Assembly: GCF_030247195.1 (NCBI RefSeq)
Contig: NC_080671.1
Coordinates: forward strand, 88,410,370-88,474,369
Length of the DNA stretch: 64,000 nt
Origin: Topomyia yanbarensis
Lineage: Eukaryota > Arthropoda > Insecta > Diptera > Culicidae
Direction of reading: 5' to 3'
Each line of letters starts with the position of its first letter. Positions within the stretch are counted from its first letter, which is position 1. The notes under the pieces are model-generated. The model searched no databases, was not told the origin of the DNA, and saw only the letters and a list, made by a program, of their open reading frames with translations. A program made the translations under genes and the position numbers. Shown here piece after piece: positions 1-10,748 of the stretch.

Positions 1-680
1 AGCTAACTGGCAGCCCGTCGTCCCGGAAGGTCTGGAGGACGCCCGCGAGAATTCGCGTCTGGTACGCGTTTAGTCTGAGCTTGAATCGCGGTATCGAGAA
101 TCAAGCCTGCCAGGAATCCGTACTCTTCCTCCAGAGGAAGCTCTTAAGTGCATTCGATTTTGTCGGATATCGCGGACGCGTAGCTCTTCCAATCAAGCTC
201 GTGGGGTCATACGAAAAATTGATTGTATTCGGTGACCCTGAACCGTTAGCAATATTAATTACGATTGGCAGATGTCGCTGCCGTGGAGATCAGAGACTAC
301 CTTCCACATGCTATCTAACCGCAGCGATGTCGAGCAAAGGGACAGGTCTAAGGTGCTCGGACGCGCTGGAAGGGCAGAACCCGTGTTCAAAATGGTCATA
401 CTGAAGTTGTCGCAAAGCTCATGAATTGAGGTAGATCGATTATCGTCATGAGGGCAACCTCATGCCGTACCGTGGGAGTTGAAGTCACCTAAAACCAGCC
501 TCGGTGCGGGGAGGAGTTCCGCAATATCGCAAAGCCGTCGGTGGCTAACTGAGAGATGTAGGTGAAGGCAATGCAAAGGTTTTTTGCCTTTAATTCTGGT
601 TTGACAAGTGCCAACTTCAATGCCTGGTATCGAGGGGAGGTCGATTCGATTGAAAGAATAGAATCGCGGTTGGATACCAC
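1..680 (-). pseudogene. I-clade LINE ORF2 remnant, endonuclease part
   Basis: Read on the minus strand this is a decayed copy of the AP-type endonuclease region of the same LINE family that is intact at 18732-24888. DNA similarity to about 22260-23000 is visible by eye, including the GDFNSHG metal-site stretch (near 470-490) and the block reading YSFNRIDLPSIPGIEV. Several frameshifts and stops break the frame, so it cannot make protein. The copy runs off the left edge and ends near 680 where a different short repeat begins. Family assignment is by comparison inside this window. Confidence 0.8.
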
Positions 681-740
681 CAGTCCTAAATAAGGTATTG
701 GCACTTAAGTCAAAAACCAAAAATTGAATTATTAGAAAGT
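679..740. repeat. 60 bp repeat shared with 16686-16756
   Basis: About 60 bp beginning GTTGGATACCACCAGTCC and running to ATTGAATTATTAG is nearly identical to 16686-16756, which is the right end of the inverted tRNA-like element. Here it sits alone between the I-element endonuclease relic and the tandem repeat block. It may be the 3' end of a short retroposon or part of a larger repeat. Confidence 0.6.
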
Positions 741-789
741 CCTTGAGTTCTTCGATCAGATATTGCGCTCGGTGGCGATAATACGCTGA

Positions 790-1125
790 TAGTGTCGCGT
801 AACAACCTCCCCAGCACCCGGTACGGGTGTGGTGGTGGGCCCGCTGAACGATGATAGATGGCCTGATATGTTGAGGTTGATAAAGGGCCACGGAAGAACC
901 TCCCTAGCACCCGGTCCGGGTGTGTTGGAGGGCCCGCTGAGCAATGGTGGTACATGTGTTCGCAGGTTGTGGTTGAAAGGGCCGTGGAAGAACTTCCCCG
1001 GGTATGGCGGAGGGCCCGCTGAAAGATAGTAGATGGCCTAGTTTGTTGTGGCTGATAGAGGGCCACGAGAGAGCCTCCTCAGCGCCTGTTCGGAGTTAGG
1101 CGGACGGCCCGCTATGTGGTGGTGG
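790..1125. repeat. tandem repeat, about 93 bp unit, four copies
   Basis: Four imperfect copies can be aligned on the block AACCTCC...CCGGGTGTG...GGGCCCGCTGA. They are anchored near 804, 897, 991 and 1072, so the period is 93-94 bp and the last interval is shortened by a deletion. The block lies directly downstream, in the minus-strand sense, of the RNase H LINE relic at 1165-1996. A repeated 3' untranslated region of that LINE is the simplest explanation. The overlapping open frames are a by-product of the repeat. Confidence 0.7.
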
Positions 1126-1164
1126 TTGGTAGGGTGTTTGAGGCCAGTATGCTGTCGGTCCACT

Positions 1165-1996
1165 TTAGATAGCTTCAAAAATATTGGCATCCTTAAAGAA
1201 TGCGAGTAGTGTCTCTTCCTGTGCTGAGTTGTTCGATAGTGTGTCTCGAATCGAGGAGGGCAGGTTATGGAGTCGCCGCAGGTCTTCCGGTTCCCGGCAG
1301 TTTATGAGTAGGTGCTCTACTATGCTTCTTGTATTACAGGTCGGGCACATTGGGGAATTTACGCGGGTGATGGTGTAGGTGATCTTCGTGTGTCCTACCC
1401 GTCGGCGCGACAGTTCTCTTTGTTCCCTCCGGTTTTCGCGGTCTGTCCACTTCGCGAGATCTTTTTTAACATTCTGTGGGTAGCCTCGTAGTCTCCTTCA
1501 GTGGGCGATAAAGTGCTTGGAGCCTTTGGCCTTGAATTCCCTGATAACATCAGACGATAGGAACTCTTTGGAAAACAGAGCGCGTGAATGGCGGCCGAAT
1601 TGAGCCCAACGCGGTCGTTACCGCGAATTCCACTGTGCCCGGGAACCCAGCATATGGTAGTAAACGGGGGTCGCAGGATTGCTCTATGGCTTGAACGTAG
1701 GTGTGCTTGGACTCTCCCGATTCCAGTGCTTTGATGACAGAGAGGGAATCGGAGAAAATCACAGCCGGAGTATCTTCAGGTTTCTTGATGATGGCAATGG
1801 CGATGGCGGCTGCTACTGCGGAGAAAACTGAGCAAACAGAGGGTAGACGACGGGCGAGGCCCTGTCCAATTCCGCTCACACCCACTGGGGCCACTGTAAA
1901 TATAATAATATGGTCAGGGACTGTGATTATAAAAGAAAGTAAGACAGAAAGATGAGCGACCGCAAATAAAATTCGCAAGAAGAGAAAATGCTTCAT
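1165..1996 (-). pseudogene. LINE ORF2 3' end: RNase H and C-terminal zinc motif
   Basis: On the minus strand, 1960 to 1600 encodes a broken RNase H domain: the FSDSLSVIKAL catalytic-strand block, then WVPGHSGIRGN restored only across frameshifts. Further on (1350-1165) is a short open stretch with CPTC...HLLINC, the Cys/His motif typical of the C-terminus of I-, Loa- and Jockey-type ORF2 proteins. The RNase H domain points to the I/Loa group. It differs from the intact I element in this window, so it is a second family. Frameshifts and the missing upstream RT show it is dead and 5' truncated. Confidence 0.75.
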
Positions 1997-2009
1997 AACA
2001 CAATTTTTC

Positions 2010-2295
2010 TGTGACCGAATTATTTATTTTAGCCGATTTTTTTCGAGCGAAACATTTTTGAGCGATTCTCATGCTGGAAGATCTTAGTCCGATTTATACG
2101 CATGATGTTTATATCCGATTTTTTCATTCTAATATTCTAAGATGGTTTTGCGACGCATGCTCTGTCCTAGGGACTTGCATGTTTGGTCTCCCAAACAACA
2201 GAACAATAGTTTTTATACCACAATTGAGAGTTCTTCTCTAGTTCAACTCAACCTCAAAGACGCATTCGATGAAACATCAAAAAGAAACCCACATT
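2010..2295 (+). repeat. dispersed AT-rich repeat, also at 35985-36290
   Basis: This segment aligns in direct orientation with 35985-36290. Shared landmarks, in order, are ATTTATTTTA, CCGATTTTT, GAGCGATTCT, GTCCGATTT, ATTCTAAT and GGTTTTGC with CATG. Within each copy the block CCGATTTTTAT plus spacer recurs at about 40 bp. Both copies sit next to LINE relics. No coding capacity or termini are recognised. Confidence 0.5.
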
Positions 2296-4029
2296 CGCCA
2301 TAAATTCCAAATCAACCACAACCATCCAGCTTTTGCCAACACTGCCACTTGGCTGCCCCGACACGTCCAGCGGAAATTCTTAGCGCACCCCCCAGCATTC
2401 CCAGCCATCGTTCAGTTTTAATGCATTTCCGGGAACTTTACAATTCAATCAATGAAATTAGAAAAGTTTGCTTGTCACTTTTATTTCCAGCGCTTGCCTT
2501 CTCGCTCTCCTTCTCTCTACCCGCACCACACCTGACCGGACCGGAACGAGAAGTGAATGGCATTCTTGGAAAGACGGTATTTCACTTTTTGACGATATCG
2601 TCATGTAGAAAAGTTTTCACCCCCCACTTTCAGCCCACCGATCCATCGGACCTTCGACTCCGGCAAGCCACCGTTTTTCTAGCGATAGATAAAAAAAATG
2701 ACTCCATTTTAAAAGACACTGAAACGTTGCGATTCTTCGTTCAAGCAAACGTTGCGATGATGGGTAGAGGGGTGGGATAGTTTTTCCATTTTATTTTTTT
2801 TCGCACTCAGGGGCTAGGTTTTTCTTCTTCTGCCTTTTTGTGTACAACTTTTACTGGCACCGATTCGTTACTGAAGGTAGCAGTTACTTGAGGAAGCTTC
2901 AACACGGAGTTTGAAATTAAAATATTCAAATATCACTACCGGTTTTTAACGCTTTGCCAGTCTGTTTAAAGTTGTTCTTGGGGCTGTTTCGATCCGTTGG
3001 ACGAGATGTAGGGAGCAAGGTGTCAAACGGGGCTGGAGTGTGCTGTCGTTCTGCGCCGTACTTTGATTATTTAATTTAAATTTGAAATCGAGAAGTGCTG
3101 CAAAGTGGGAAGATTTTTTCACTCTGCGACTCTGTAGTCAGCAAGAAAAACTATTTACGAACCAAGTTTTAAGCTGTAGCATAGTTTCTTTCAGCATAAT
3201 TTCTTTTTAAATTGGAAGATGCTCCTTCATAGTGTGATCATTCCCCCAGAGCGAGTGAGTTGCAATAGAGTGGTTAAGTTGTCCATAGTGAAAACATTAT
3301 TCTCTTAACAGAAAAGGCACCTTTTTGGCATTATATCTTAAAGAAGTTGACTAATTAAATTATCCCCGTAACTGTTCTCGCCTTCAGAGTTCGAAAGGAA
3401 CACGGTATTAGTTGGAGGGAGGAATAACAACACACAAAATAATCCAATCAAAGTTGAATGTCATTTCGGCATTTGAGCCTCGATTTCTTCTAAGTTAATT
3501 GGAATCCGGTTAAATCTTTATATTTGATATTGCTGGGTACGTTAATGGAAAACCCACGAAAATAAAATTTTCAGAGCGATGGTTGTTTTGTGAAGTTTAG
3601 ATATAATTTTAAAATTATCTAGAGGAAGCAAAAATTTTATCAGTTTTGATGCATAGTGATTTTTAGTATTTTTCGGAAGTTATTTTTGAGGAAGTGCTAA
3701 GTCTTATGAGATCGAGCAGAATCTTTTTTTGTCTTCAATAAAGATTAATTTATCTTTCTGATAAGACTGGCAACTTTAGTCAAAATCTGAAGTCAGCAAC
3801 AGTAACACTTCTTCAGGGTAAAAACGGTACGTTCAATAGTGATATGCGCACACATATCCACAGGACTATAGAGAGAAATTACGGGTTTGGGGGGGTCCAG
3901 CGTGAGAGCCCCCTTTATCATTGTAGATTTTTCTGCCACAGAAACTGTTAAACTCGAAATCTGTTGTGTATTGTATGGAGAAGTATAGAAGAATACACTT
4001 CGTGCTGTTATTTCCAAAGACATTTCTTG
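2296..4029. other. unassigned AT-rich sequence
   Basis: No gene, repeat boundary or RNA structure is recognised. The part from 2340 to 2780 is less AT-rich and carries an open frame on the + strand. Its product resembles nothing known, and the frame looks fortuitous. Ordinary intronic or intergenic DNA is the best description. Confidence 0.4.
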
Positions 4030-4305
4030 TATCTAAGAGTGTTGCGGTCAATTTGTTTCGTTTATTTTCCGTCGGTATCTGACCGCACTGTGTACCTATC
4101 ACCGACACCAGAGAAGTGACTCCACAACTAGATATCGGTTTGTCAACACGTGGACCGGGATCAACATCTCTACATCCCTTGCGAAGAAAAACGTGACACA
4201 GAGTTTTCACCTCAGCACATCTCAACGACCTTGGCTGGGATTGAATTCAGACCTACTGGACTGAGCGGCGGTCACGCTTTCCACTCAACCACCGGTGTCG
4301 TCTAT
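4030..4305 (-). mobile_element. tRNA-derived SINE-like element
   Basis: On the minus strand a 70 nt head (4300 to 4231) has a polymerase III A-box-like TGGTTGAGTGG. About 45 nt later there is a degenerate B-box around GTCTGAATTCAATCC, giving tRNA-like spacing. About 200 nt of non-tRNA body follows to near 4030. Such heads are typical of insect tRNA-derived SINEs. The B box deviates from consensus and I found no target-site duplication, so this is an old copy or a chance resemblance. Confidence 0.45.
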
Positions 4306-5040
4306 GAGCAAAATTTGCTCAAACAACAATGATTAATTTTATTATTATTTTTTCAAGTTCTGTACAGCCACCTTGTCCACAGCCAGTTTACCTGAACAGT
4401 TTTGGGTCTTATTCAGACTCCGCTTGATGATGGATCAATAGTCCTCGGCCGAAGGCTAGTGTGTTAGGAGGGTTCTTGTCATTGTGCGCCACCAGAACCT
4501 TATGGGCGTTAGACCACTACATGTCCTTTTTTCCGTAGTGGCAGTATTCAAATCCGCTTAAAATAACGTGGAATAATCGCGTTGTTGCATGAATGGTAGC
4601 ATCCTTATTGACGGGTTAGGTCGCAATGAAAATGTCGCTTTTCTAACAACAGGTACAGGAAGCCTGCCAAATCAGATACTTCTGTATGAACTTTGACAGA
4701 CTCATATGCTTGAAAATATCGGCTGCTGTTCCTCCCGGTTGCTATTGCGCTGGTGACAGTTACTTTTAACGGTTTCGCTGTCTTGGCGTGCAAGTAATTT
4801 GGATTCAGGCTATACGCGAGCAAAATTTCTCTGTGTTAAACAAAAAATTCTTTCGGCCAAGTCGGTGCGCTACAACATTGCCAGTCTCTGAAAATACAAC
4901 TTCTCATTTGTTCGATAGTGTTGCTGACTTTTTTTTGGTTTCAGGGAAAACTGGTTTAGGTGGTTTTTGCGAGTTCTTCATTTATATATTTGGTACAAAA
5001 TCATTGAACCACTCAAAATTAAAACTTTTCACAAAATGCG
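4306..5040. other. unassigned sequence
   Basis: No gene or repeat recognised. Short open frames here lack any recognisable domain. Confidence 0.35.
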
Positions 5041-7020
5041 AGAGGAAAACAAAAAAGTAACAAGCGAGGGAAAACTAATAAATAGATAAAAAAAAAGACC
5101 AAAACAAGAAAGCTACAAAAACACCTAAAATAAAAAAGGAAAAAGATTAATAATATGCAAATAGTTAAAAACCTATCTAATAGAACAAATCCTAAACGGA
5201 GGAACAACAGAAAATGAAAAAAATTAAAATCGAATTTAAAATATGTAAACTATTTGAAGAAATAGTAAAATAAAACAGGTTGAATAATTGAAACACTCAA
5301 TTTAAACGAAGGAAATGAAAAATGAAAATTGGACATATATTGAAGATATGGAAAAATATTGCAAGGTAGGTAAAATAATGAAAAACGGGTAAATAACAAA
5401 ATGAATAAGACAACATCATGAACATAGAAAACATTAAAAATGGCAAAAGAAGGAAACATGAATACAACAAAAAATATAAAAACAAGACTAAAATAAACAA
5501 ATATACAAATGAACGAAATGGATCTACTGAGGTAAACTTAAAAATAAAATTATACAAAATGTTTGAGATATGAAAATTAGTAGCAAATTAAAAAATGAAA
5601 AGCATGACAACCAGAAAATGGGAAAATGTTAAAAATGTTTCAAAATAGAAGAAATGGTAATGTACAAGAATGGAATAAAAAGATAAAAATAAAATAACTA
5701 CGGAAAATCTAAAAATGAACAAGTTATTTTTAAAAGAACTAATAGAAATAAAAATAAATGGGAACAATTGGACAAAACAGATTGAAGAAAAAATTGAAAA
5801 CAAAAACAAGTGAAAATAGCCCAAAAATAGACAATAGTGAAATCATAGAAAACATGTCAAATCAACATGGTTTAAATGGGTAAAAATGAAAATCCCCGAA
5901 AATATGAAAAAAAGAAATATTATTACAATGAAAAACAAGAGAAAGATTTACAAAATAAATGGATTAAAAAATAAATAAATCTATATAAAGTAAAAGTGGA
6001 AAAAAATTAAAATTTGAAGAAATGGAAAACCGAAAATATTAAAAAATAAAGATCAAAATAAAATAATAGGAAAACTATTCCAATAAAAGAAGTAACAAAT
6101 AGAAAACATGGATTTCAAAATAGTTTAAATAGGTAAAAAAGGAAAATACTAAAGGTAATGGAACATACCAATAAATAAAAAAATGTGAAATTGTGAATAT
6201 TGACAAAAAATCCATGACAAAGAAAAGCATATATTTCAAAAATGATAAATGAAGAGTACAAAATTTCACAACACGAAAAAAAAATAAAACGAAAGAAATA
6301 GAAGAAAATATTTATTGAGCAAATGAGCAAATGTCGGTCGGTTCCGACAGCATGAAGTAACAAGTTACTTTACGCTTGTCCGGACATGCCGTAGACTCAG
6401 GTGATTCGCATTTCTAATGCCAAAAGACCCTGACTCCTACGGTAGCAGACAAAAGGTTAAGTCGCCGGTGAGCTCTAAGCTTGCATATATGATCCTTCCA
6501 CGCTTTTCTAAACTTTCTCCCTTCAACACCTTGCTCTCCCTTGAGTACTATGGCTCTAAATATTGAAAAATATACTTCACCTTCCAGTCCCTTGCTAATT
6601 AAATGCCGTAAAAACTCTTGACAAATGAGAGAAACCTAAAATGAAATAAGGCGGATAGAGAAATACTAAAATAAGTTTTTTGGAAGATTTAAAAAAATAC
6701 AAAGAAATAATAGAAAATAAAAGTTTAGTTACACAAATTAAATAAATTTAATGAAATCAGTTAAACAAATAAATACAAAAGAAACGATAGATAATATGTA
6801 AAAAACGTGAAAAGATGATACGAATTAAAAATGGGACAAATTTTGAAATGGGAACCAAAAATGGTACAAATAGTAAAAGGAAAATATGGGACAATATACA
6901 AAAAGTGAAATAAGAGTGAATGAAGAAAATAGAAAGAATTCAAAACCTGGATGAAATTGAAAAAGAAACAAAAATCAAATATAAAACAAAAAAAATGGAA
7001 CAATTAATTCAAATTGAGAA
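5041..7020. repeat. A-rich, strand-asymmetric low-complexity block
   Basis: From about 5041 to 6300 and again from 6630 to 7020 the + strand is overwhelmingly A with some G and T and very little C. Loosely repeating words such as GAAAAATG, AAAATGGAAA and TAAAAATG occur throughout. A roughly 320 bp island of normal composition (6310-6630) splits the block. The long minus-strand frames rich in Phe, Leu and Tyr come purely from this composition. An eroded AT minisatellite is the likeliest origin. Confidence 0.7.
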
Positions 7021-7637
7021 AGTTAGTTAAAGATGACAAAAAGCGTCGGGTTCGCATATTCAAATAAAAACATTCAAGTGAATAAGAAAAATTACTATGG
7101 ATTGTTTTCTTTGTGGATTTTCATGTTCTTTCTGTTATTTAGAATTCTTTCACAAATACTATTTGAACAGTTGAGCATTCTAAACGAAGGTGCTGAGTTT
7201 TTTTCTTTCTAGTAGATCCTTTTGTGGTTCATTTAGCAGCCACGATAAGATTGATATAAATAGAAATAAAAGTCACATATAGTCCTGGAAGCATAAAAAT
7301 TCGCAATTGGACTAATGATTAGAAACCACTGTTTTTTGAAACTCATCCGAAGATTGAAAGTTTCAAAATCAATTAGTAAAATACGAATCGAAATCAATTT
7401 CGAGAGCCCAGAACTTTAAACTTTAACTTGCTGAATTTTTTAAACAGTTTGTCAAAATTCATGAAATAATTGCATAATTGCATGGCCTGCATATCCACTT
7501 TTACATTGAGCTTCCTATCTTCGTATAATGAGACACTATAACATCTGTTGCTTCTCTTTTGTATGGGTGAAAGAAAGAGCTGTCAGTCCTCTTGATATAT
7601 AGCTTTGGAGATAATCCTGCGTTACCAGATTTCTGAA
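7021..7637. other. unassigned AT-rich sequence
   Basis: Flank between the A-rich block and the CR1 3' end. Nothing is recognised. Confidence 0.35.
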
Positions 7638-7712
7638 TATTTATTTATTTATTTCAAGTCGTCAATCAGATGTAGACCGGTTTCTTACAATAATTATTAA
7701 ACTAACTTAACA

Positions 7713-10700
7713 CTAGTTAAAATTTTGGTTTACTTTAAACTGCTGCTTAAGTTTTGCTTTCGACATAGTGAAGTCAATGCTTTCGCAATGTTTGTTGTAA
7801 ATATTCATCATTTGGTTTAAAGGGCCAAACTTGGCATAATTAGTGCGATGGCGAATTGTACAAAAGATACTGCGGTTACGTAGTTGTCGAGAAGGAGCAT
7901 AAAAATTTAGTTTCGATAAAAGTTCGATTGAATCAATACGATGTGATACAATGTCGTTTACAAATGATACCATAGAAAATTCACGACGATCTTTCAAGGT
8001 TTGAATGTCAATTAGCATGCACCGTGCTTCATAAGATGGCAAATGTAGTCCAGTCCAACCTAGTTTACGAAGAGCGAACATCAAAAACTGCTTTTGTACT
8101 GATTCTATCCGGTTTGCATGCGTTGCTGAAAAAGGCGACCAAACTATACTACAATATTCTAGTGTTGAACGCACATAGGCTACATATAATGTTTTTATTG
8201 TGTAGGGATCTTGGAAATTATAGCTGAAGCGTTTAATAAAACCTAGTGTGCTGTTTGCTTTGTTAATTATTGTGTTATAATGATCTACGAATGTTATTTT
8301 GGAATCTATAATAACTCCTAGATCTCTTATTCTGTCACACTTTTCTACTTGTTGATTTCCCAATAAGATTCTATTGTTCTGTATATTATTCTTTCTACTC
8401 AATGTTATGGAATTACATTTTTTTACATTCAGTTTCAGCAGGCTTTTATTACACCATGTATAAAATATATTTACTTCGTTTTGAAATGTCTGAAAGTCTT
8501 CACCATTTCTTATTTCTAGAAATAGTTTCATATCATCAGCATATATAAGAACTTTTACATTTTTTAGAATGAAGGAAATGTCGTTAACAAATAAAATAAA
8601 GAATAGCGGGCCCAAATGAGACCCTTGAGGGACTCCTGATGTAACTTGAATTGGGATTGATTTTATCCCTTTAAATCTAACAGCTTGTTCACGATTTGTA
8701 AGATATGATTGTACCCATGTAAGAAGTCCTGGCTCAAACCCCATTTTTTCTAATTTAAAAAGTAGCATGGGTATGTCGATGCGATCAAATGCTTTGCTAA
8801 AATCTGTATAAAGAGCTTCAACGTGGTTTCCGTTATCCATTGCTGTTAATGTGTAGTTAATGAATTCGAGTAGATTTGTACTTGTAGAACGCCCTTTGAA
8901 AAAACCATGTTGCACATGGGTAATTCTGTTCTTGATTTGGTGGAATAAATTTTCATTAACAATCGCCTCGAAAATCTTGGGAATGCACGAGATGATAGCT
9001 ATTCCACGATAGTTACGCACATCGGATTTTTTACCATTTTTAAAAATTGGAACTAGGAAAGAGCTTTTCCATGTTTTAGGAAAACAACCTGATTCTAGAG
9101 ACATGTTAAAAAGCCAAAATAAAGGAGCGGTTAGTTCTATTGACAAAGTTTTTAAAAACACCGGTGGAACGCCATCAGGTCCAGGGCTTTTAGAGCTATC
9201 CAAGTTTTTTAAGGCATCCATGATTGTATGTACTTTTATCTGTTTAATGTTAATATCTCTTGAAAGTTCTGGGAGGAATGAAAAGTATTCACGCTCTCGA
9301 TCCTTCTCTGAAAATGTAGTGTAAACTTCCTGGAAGAATGTTGCAAAAAGATTGCAGATTTCCTCTGAGTTATCGCCTACCTTTCCATCAAGATGCATTT
9401 CTGTTGGAAAATAATCCGATTTTATTTTAGTTTTTACGTAATTAAAGAAGTTTTTTGGGCAAGTTTTTATATTGCGTTCTGTTCTTGCATTGTACTCTTC
9501 AAACGCGATATCAATGGCAAGGTTCAATTGATCGCATAGATTTAAATAGTTTGTTAAGTTATCTTCGCTGTTGTATTTTTTGTAGATTTTGTGTGCTTTC
9601 TGCTTACGATTTTTTAAATTTTTGATTTCTCTATTAAACCAGATGGGATGTTTTGAGTTATAGTGACGCCTTCTTCTTTTCAAAGGTATGTCTTCGTGAA
9701 TGACTTCAAATAATATTTTGTAGAAGATGTCTACGGCAGCTTCAACATTTTCTTCATTTCTTAAAATCATTTGCCAGTTTATTGCATTAATTTTTTGCCT
9801 CAAGCTTTCATAGTTAGCGGACTCGTAATCAAATACCTCCACAAATTCACTATCACCAGGTCTGTCGTTAACATGCAAGAATATAGAAAACTCAATGGCT
9901 GTATGATATGCTTCATTCTTCCATAAGGGAGTAAGTGATTCCGTTACACAGAAGTCTTCGTCTATATTCGTCATTAATAAATCTAAATAGCAATGTCGCT
10001 GATTTCTTATGTGATTTATTTGATTAAGTCCTAAACTGGCAGATTTATCGCAAATGAACTGCAAAGTTTCATTTTCCCCTACAACAGGAAGTAGGATGCT
10101 CTCATTATCAGCATCTGGTATGAAATCAATACCGCGTTGATTGAAATCGCCATATATGTGAACTTTTACGTGCGGGGAAAGACTATTAATAATGCATTCA
10201 GCAGCATGATAAAACTTTTCGTAAGTCGTTTTTCGAGCAAAATTTGGAGGAAAATACACCGAAGCGAAAACGTGAGTTTCGTCTTTAACATGTACTTTCA
10301 CCCACACATGCTCGAATTCTTTTGATTTTATAGTTTTGATAACTTCTGCATTTAGTTTTGCTGAAATCGCAATCAAAGCGCCCCCTCCTGACTTCTTACC
10401 AGATACATGACAATCACGGTCATCCCTAAATACATTGTAATTGCTCCCGAAAACTTCTTCACTTCTCACTGTTTCGTCCCAACTAGTCTCAGTTGCTAAA
10501 ATTACGGAATAATGACAACCTAATATTTTGTTTTGAATCACATTCATCTTAGCTGCACTTTTCATGCGGTTAAAGTTTTGGCAATAGACCAAGATTTCTG
10601 TTCTTGACTGAGATTCTCTAGGAGAAGTGTTAGTTGAATGGGAATTAATTAGCCCTAGCTCTACCTCTTCTAAATCTTGAATCGCAATATGATTTGTCAA

Positions 10701-10748
10701 TTCATTATTATCTTGCTCTAATGAGCGCGTCGATAGCGGCAAAAACAC
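7713..10748 (-). CDS. CR1-type ORF2: AP endonuclease and reverse transcriptase
   Basis: This frame of 1011 codons encodes the target-primed retrotransposition enzyme. The endonuclease spans about residues 50-290, with ETSWD (87-91), GDFN (200-203), LDLLMTN (255-261) and a late His (282) where most families have SDH. The RT spans about 500-790: SPGPDG, PIFK, FSKAFD (650-655), SGVPQG (704-709) and the catalytic YADD (736-739). The C-terminal region contains LEYCSIVWSP. There is no RNase H. The first codon of this open frame is GTG and no ATG occurs before residue 62, inside the endonuclease. It overlaps the end of ORF1 by 31 nt in the -1 frame, so translation probably depends on ORF1, by frameshift or reinitiation. 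Confidence 0.9.
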   Translation of the reverse strand: MFLPLSTRSLEQDNNELTNHIAIQDLEEVELGLINSHSTNTSPRESQSRTEILVYCQNFNRMKSAAKMNVIQNKILGCHYSVILATETSWDETVRSEEVFGSNYNVFRDDRDCHVSGKKSGGGALIAISAKLNAEVIKTIKSKEFEHVWVKVHVKDETHVFASVYFPPNFARKTTYEKFYHAAECIINSLSPHVKVHIYGDFNQRGIDFIPDADNESILLPVVGENETLQFICDKSASLGLNQINHIRNQRHCYLDLLMTNIDEDFCVTESLTPLWKNEAYHTAIEFSIFLHVNDRPGDSEFVEVFDYESANYESLRQKINAINWQMILRNEENVEAAVDIFYKILFEVIHEDIPLKRRRRHYNSKHPIWFNREIKNLKNRKQKAHKIYKKYNSEDNLTNYLNLCDQLNLAIDIAFEEYNARTERNIKTCPKNFFNYVKTKIKSDYFPTEMHLDGKVGDNSEEICNLFATFFQEVYTTFSEKDREREYFSFLPELSRDINIKQIKVHTIMDALKNLDSSKSPGPDGVPPVFLKTLSIELTAPLFWLFNMSLESGCFPKTWKSSFLVPIFKNGKKSDVRNYRGIAIISCIPKIFEAIVNENLFHQIKNRITHVQHGFFKGRSTSTNLLEFINYTLTAMDNGNHVEALYTDFSKAFDRIDIPMLLFKLEKMGFEPGLLTWVQSYLTNREQAVRFKGIKSIPIQVTSGVPQGSHLGPLFFILFVNDISFILKNVKVLIYADDMKLFLEIRNGEDFQTFQNEVNIFYTWCNKSLLKLNVKKCNSITLSRKNNIQNNRILLGNQQVEKCDRIRDLGVIIDSKITFVDHYNTIINKANSTLGFIKRFSYNFQDPYTIKTLYVAYVRSTLEYCSIVWSPFSATHANRIESVQKQFLMFALRKLGWTGLHLPSYEARCMLIDIQTLKDRREFSMVSFVNDIVSHRIDSIELLSKLNFYAPSRQLRNRSIFCTIRHRTNYAKFGPLNQMMNIYNKHCESIDFTMSKAKLKQQFKVNQNFN

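Noticed and set aside
2349..2780. 143-codon frame on the + strand as a gene
   Set aside because: No recognisable domain, no neighbours and a composition like surrounding non-coding DNA.
5019..7003. Several Phe/Leu-rich minus-strand frames resembling membrane proteins
   Set aside because: They arise from the A-rich composition of the + strand; no conserved features.
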